Shown here: positions 51,035 through 54,334 of the stretch, one piece after another
Layout: each line of letters starts with the position of its first letter
Numbering within the stretch: position 1 is the stretch's first letter
Assembly (NCBI GenBank): GCA_045600965.1
Contig: JAZRYW010000037.1
Location: forward strand, 1 to 54,334
Origin: RGIG6374 sp045600965
GTDB taxonomy: Bacteria > Bacteroidota > Bacteroidia > Bacteroidales > UBA932
Reading direction: 5' to 3'
Length of the DNA: 54,334 nt
Translations under genes and position numbers: made by a program
Notes under the pieces: generated by a model
Seen by the model: only the letters and a program-made list of their open reading frames with translations
Database searches by the model: none
What the model was told of the DNA's origin: nothing

Positions 51035-52411
51035 ATGAAAGACATAATAACCGCAATTCTTGAACGGCTCGGGGTGCAATACACCGACGCATTCGTCACG
51101 AAGATGCGCTCCGGCAATCTCCAGGGAGGCAACCTTCTCGGGATAATACGGCTTCTCGAAGTTTTCGGCGTGAAATCACGCGCCGTCGGGATTGACGAGG
51201 CCGATGATTTCAAGGATTTGGAATTGCCGTTTCTCTGCAGCGCGAACAACGGAGGCTTTATTCTGGTGACGGGCATCAGCGAGGCCGGACCTGTATATAC
51301 CGACGGAAAGAAAGAAACGGAATCCGACTGGGATTCATTTCTGAAAAATATCAGGATGCTGGCGGTGATGCTTGAAGCCAAAGCCGGTGCTTCTGAGCCG
51401 GAATACAGGAAGCACAGAAAGAATGAACTTTATCAGAAAAGCCTTTGGAGCATCCCTGCGGCCTGGGTGATATGGCAACTTATAATGCAGTTCACAGGGG
51501 GGAGCGTTCCGTCCGCTTCCATACCGCCGGTTCCATTCAGGGCAGCGGCGCTTGTGCTGTCGGCAGCAGGGCTGCTTCTCTGCATCCTGCTTCACAGACA
51601 GTGGACCGGAGACGGAAATGCCGTCGGGAAAGTCTGCTCTCTCTTCAAGACCTCCAACTGCTCCGCCGCCCACGACAGCTTCTTCTTCAACAGATGGTTC
51701 GACCTGTCCGAGGTGGGCGCGTCCTATTTCCTTTCCATAATACTGATTGCACTCGTAACCCCGCAAATATCCTGGTCTGTGGCCTGGATGATGATTCCGG
51801 CACTGCCGGCCTCACTATGGAACCTCGGCTACCAGTTCTTCAAGCAGAAGCGCTGGTGCCCTCTCTGCGTCGGGGTGCAGATATTGTTCTGGTTCATAGC
51901 TCTGGCGTTCCTGCTTTGCGGGGCTTACTCCGTCACTACCTTCAGCCTCTGCGATATCATCAGCGCAGCGCTTCTGTGGGGGACTCTTCTGGTAATGATT
52001 CTCAAGGCTGTCACCCCTGCCGTCAGGAACAGGCACAAAGCTGAATCGGCGCAGGCATCCCTGTCATTGATTAAGGGGAATAAGGATGTGGAGAAGGCGC
52101 TTCTCGGAGAGCTTGACCGGGGCGTGCGCAATATCACCATTGCCGTATCGCCCACCTGCCCGTACTGCAAGACCGCCCTTGAAACAATCAAGACCATACT
52201 TCTCCCTACCGGACGTTTTACAGTAGAAAAGAAATATATGGCCGTCCACGATGGTGACAAGGAGAAAATAGAGAACCTCATAGGCGCAGAAGCGGCGCAG
52301 GACAATCAGGATTGGTGCAAGGAACACGATGTAATAGGGACTCCAACTGTATTCTTGAACGGCAAACGCCTGGACAGCGCTTACTCTGTCGAAGATTTGT
52401 TGTATATTTAA
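51035..52411 (+). CDS. C39-like / VKOR / thioredoxin fusion protein
   Basis: A 458-residue membrane protein. Residues 1-110 resemble the middle and end of a C39 peptidase domain (GNLLGIIRLLEVFGVKSRAV, then FILVTGI) but lack the catalytic Cys and His. Residues 138-330 are a vitamin K epoxide reductase-type domain with about five helices, shuttle cysteines Cys201/Cys209 and active-site CPLC (275-278). Residues 360-458 are a thioredoxin-like domain with CPYC (375-378). VKOR-thioredoxin fusions form disulfides in secreted proteins. With the HlyD adaptor and C39 exporter just downstream, the likely client is the exported peptide. Confidence 0.83.
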   Translation: MKDIITAILERLGVQYTDAFVTKMRSGNLQGGNLLGIIRLLEVFGVKSRAVGIDEADDFKDLELPFLCSANNGGFILVTGISEAGPVYTDGKKETESDWDSFLKNIRMLAVMLEAKAGASEPEYRKHRKNELYQKSLWSIPAAWVIWQLIMQFTGGSVPSASIPPVPFRAAALVLSAAGLLLCILLHRQWTGDGNAVGKVCSLFKTSNCSAAHDSFFFNRWFDLSEVGASYFLSIILIALVTPQISWSVAWMMIPALPASLWNLGYQFFKQKRWCPLCVGVQILFWFIALAFLLCGAYSVTTFSLCDIISAALLWGTLLVMILKAVTPAVRNRHKAESAQASLSLIKGNKDVEKALLGELDRGVRNITIAVSPTCPYCKTALETIKTILLPTGRFTVEKKYMAVHDGDKEKIENLIGAEAAQDNQDWCKEHDVIGTPTVFLNGKRLDSAYSVEDLLYI

Positions 52412-52437
52412 CATTTCTAACCTAACCATAACTGAAT

Positions 52438-53298
52438 ATGGCAGAAAACAGTAAAGACAAGTTGTTCAGGGACAGGGCTCTCAAACAGCTGGAACGGCCG
52501 GATGTCGTCGAAACTCAAATCAGGGTGACCAGGCCTTCCACATACGTGATTATCGCGTCAATGGCCATAATGGTTATCGCCGTATTCGTCTGGTGCCTGA
52601 TTGGCAGCATATCCGACAGGAGCACGGTAAGCGGCGTCGTGTTCCCGATAGACAAGGTCTTTGACGTCAACCTGCCGAACCGTGGCACGGTGCGCAGCAC
52701 CTTCATCGCCAACGGAGATGCCGTAGTGAAAGGACAGTCTCTCGCTATGGTAAGTGTAGGAGAGGCATACAGTATGGTCTCGGCGCCGGCCGCAGGCACC
52801 GTCCTGAACATCAAGAAGGAGAATGAGGATTTCGAGGCGCTCGCCCCTATCGCAACAATCATAAGCAGTGACGATGAGAGCGTGTGTTCTGCGGTTGCTT
52901 TCGTTCCCTTCGAAATATCAAGGAAACTCAAAAGCGGAATGAGGGTGGAGCTTACTCCCAGGAACCTCACCCGCGAGAAGAACGGCTACATAGTCGGACA
53001 CATCACCGAGGTGGAAAGATATCCGGTATCGAGGGACGATGCCGTCAAACAGTTGAAAAACGAAAACTTCGTAGATGACATATTCCCCGAGCAGGGCGCG
53101 GCATTCGTGGTGAAGATGGCCCTGCACCGGCAGGAAGACGGTTCCCTGGCCTGGTCCTTCAAGCCGGACGAGCCGGTAGATATGGGAACCGGAACCTTCT
53201 GTGACATACGTATTGTCACAAAACGCCGCTCTGTATATAAATATCTGCTTGAATCCGTACGCGAAAAGGCCGTCAAAGGGAGAATGATGTTCGAATGA
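52438..53298 (+). CDS. HlyD-family adaptor of a peptide exporter (NHLP-system type)
   Basis: A 286-residue membrane-fusion protein. It has an N-terminal segment LFRDRALKQLERPD and IRVTRPS like that of the NHLP bacteriocin secretion proteins, one helix (about 33-55), and a short biotinyl-lipoyl-like and beta-barrel region without the long coiled coil of HlyD. It would join the ABC exporter encoded next. Its stop overlaps that gene's ATG (ATGA), so the two are translationally coupled. Confidence 0.8.
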   Translation: MAENSKDKLFRDRALKQLERPDVVETQIRVTRPSTYVIIASMAIMVIAVFVWCLIGSISDRSTVSGVVFPIDKVFDVNLPNRGTVRSTFIANGDAVVKGQSLAMVSVGEAYSMVSAPAAGTVLNIKKENEDFEALAPIATIISSDDESVCSAVAFVPFEISRKLKSGMRVELTPRNLTREKNGYIVGHITEVERYPVSRDDAVKQLKNENFVDDIFPEQGAAFVVKMALHRQEDGSLAWSFKPDEPVDMGTGTFCDIRIVTKRRSVYKYLLESVREKAVKGRMMFE

Positions 53299-54334
53299 AA
53301 ACCGGAGGTAAACATAGGGTTCCTGTAATTATACAGATGGAATCGGCCGAGTGCGGTGCAGCCTCGCTCGCTATGATTCTTGCATATTACGGCAAATGGC
53401 TGCCTCTCGGGCAGGTGCGATATGATTGCGGTGTGTCCCGTGACGGCAGCAGCCTCCGCAACGTCTCTATGGCTGCCAGGAATTACGGTCTGCAGACAAA
53501 GGCTTACTCCATCGAGGACATTGATGATTTGAAAAATCTGCAGCTTCCCTGCATAGCGCATTGGGATTTCGCGCATTTTGTGGTTGTGACCGGAATCAGC
53601 CGGGACAGGGTATTCATAAATGATCCTGCACGGGGGAAGGTCAAAGTTTCCAGGGAAGAGGCTGATGAGTCTTTGACCGGGGTTGTGCTGACTTTCACTC
53701 CCGGACCTGACTTCAAACGCGGCGGCCACAGGGCGAGCATAGCCTCATTTGCAATGGAAAGACTCCAGGGGGCGAAAGAGGCGCTGCTGTTCACGTTCAT
53801 TACCGGAATTATCATTGCCTTCGCAGGCGTTGCCGCAAAAATCTTCACACAGGTTTTCGCAGACGACATATTGACCCGCAGGAATCCTGAATGGTTCCCG
53901 CTGTTCATGATTCTGTTCGGATGCCTGTTCCTGGTTCAGACCGTCACGCAGCTTCTTTCGGACATTTATTCGCGCGCATTCCGTATGAAACTGTCCATAA
54001 TCGGCAATTCCTCCTTCCTCAGACAGCTGCTCAGACTGCCTATGCGCTTTTTCGAGCAGCACGTTCCCGGCGACCTGCTGATGCGCCAGAACAGTGCGGC
54101 CACAGTGGCGTCCAACCTTGTCGGGAAACTGGCCCCTGTGGTGACCAATGTGGCCCTGCTGGTGATTTACCTCTTCTTTATGTTGCGCTACAACCTTGTC
54201 CTGGCAGGCGTGGCGGCCCTTTCAACGGTAATCAACCTGCTTATGACCCGTTTCATCGCAGATAAGCAGGTGGACCTGATAAGGGTGTCGGAGCGCAGGA
54301 AGGGCAGGATGATGAGCAATACGATGGCCAGCCT
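53295..54334 (+). CDS. C39 peptidase-containing ABC exporter (partial, right edge)
   Basis: The first 346 codons of a peptidase-containing ABC transporter that cuts a double-Gly leader and exports the peptide. The N-terminal C39 domain has Gln14 and catalytic Cys20 (QMESAECG), His94 (FAHFVVVTG) and Asp110 (NDP), all intact. A membrane domain starts near residue 160 and runs to the window end; the ATPase domain would follow outside. The start ATG overlaps the stop of the HlyD gene. It resembles the peptidase/ATP-binding transporter of NHLP bacteriocin systems. The precursor peptide gene is not in the window. Confidence 0.88.
   Translation, partial: MKTGGKHRVPVIIQMESAECGAASLAMILAYYGKWLPLGQVRYDCGVSRDGSSLRNVSMAARNYGLQTKAYSIEDIDDLKNLQLPCIAHWDFAHFVVVTGISRDRVFINDPARGKVKVSREEADESLTGVVLTFTPGPDFKRGGHRASIASFAMERLQGAKEALLFTFITGIIIAFAGVAAKIFTQVFADDILTRRNPEWFPLFMILFGCLFLVQTVTQLLSDIYSRAFRMKLSIIGNSSFLRQLLRLPMRFFEQHVPGDLLMRQNSAATVASNLVGKLAPVVTNVALLVIYLFFMLRYNLVLAGVAALSTVINLLMTRFIADKQVDLIRVSERRKGRMMSNTMAS

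Overview
The window reads as chromosomal DNA of a fairly GC-rich member of the Bacteroidales (Bacteroidota). The grounds are repeated Bacteroidota-type promoters (TAnnTTTG at -7 with TTG about 20 bases upstream), a type IX secretion (T9SS) sorting tail next to a PorV-like protein, GH97 and GH9 glycosidases, a TlpA-like lipoprotein with a DUF4369-like front, and the house style of rpoB/rpoC and the tRNA-tuf cluster. I cannot name the genus; gut lineages such as Rikenellaceae or uncultured relatives are possible. No stretch above 300 bases lacks a gene.

Layout. 1-119 is a long imperfect palindrome. 193-2818 (+) holds a VanX-type dipeptidase lipoprotein, a VOC protein and a serine beta-lactamase-like lipoprotein, with a relic of an amidohydrolase between the first two. 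2827-12012 (-) is a six-gene operon: C26 amidohydrolase lipoprotein, APH-like kinase, DUF362 ferredoxin, GH97, GH9 and an ABC-F ATPase. 12068-13372 (-) is a lone MacB-like permease. 13517-18789 (+) carries an RluB-type pseudouridine synthase, era, parC and aroK; recJ converges on them. 20625-26173 (+) carries lysS, a SpoU methyltransferase, aroE, ssb and an exbB-exbD-tonB trio. 26175-28912 (-) holds two tandem MFS transporters, divergent from purA-dxs.

32263-46302 is the translation/transcription block: tRNA-Thr, Tyr, Gly, Thr, then tuf, tRNA-Trp, secE, nusG, rplK, rplA, rplJ, rplL, rpoB, rpoC and a thioredoxin-like lipoprotein without its CxxC. An attenuator-like terminator lies between rplL and rpoB. 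The order Thr-Tyr-Gly-Thr-tuf matches the E. coli tufB operon, anticodon for anticodon.

46364-46480 is a palindrome with 24-base perfect arms. 46493-50785 (-) is an operon of a subtilisin-like protease with a T9SS tail, a PorV/PorQ-family protein and murI. From 51035 to the right edge begins a peptide (bacteriocin/RiPP-like) export locus: a C39-like/VKOR/thioredoxin fusion, an NHLP-type HlyD adaptor and a C39-peptidase ABC exporter cut by the window edge.

The least explained signals are the palindromic elements (1-119 and 50859-51029), which share identical 9-base flanks around central hairpins of different but self-complementary sequence, a lone terminal repeat of the same family at 1571-1602, and three promoters whose -7 element ends only 3-5 bases before the ATG, suggesting leaderless mRNAs.
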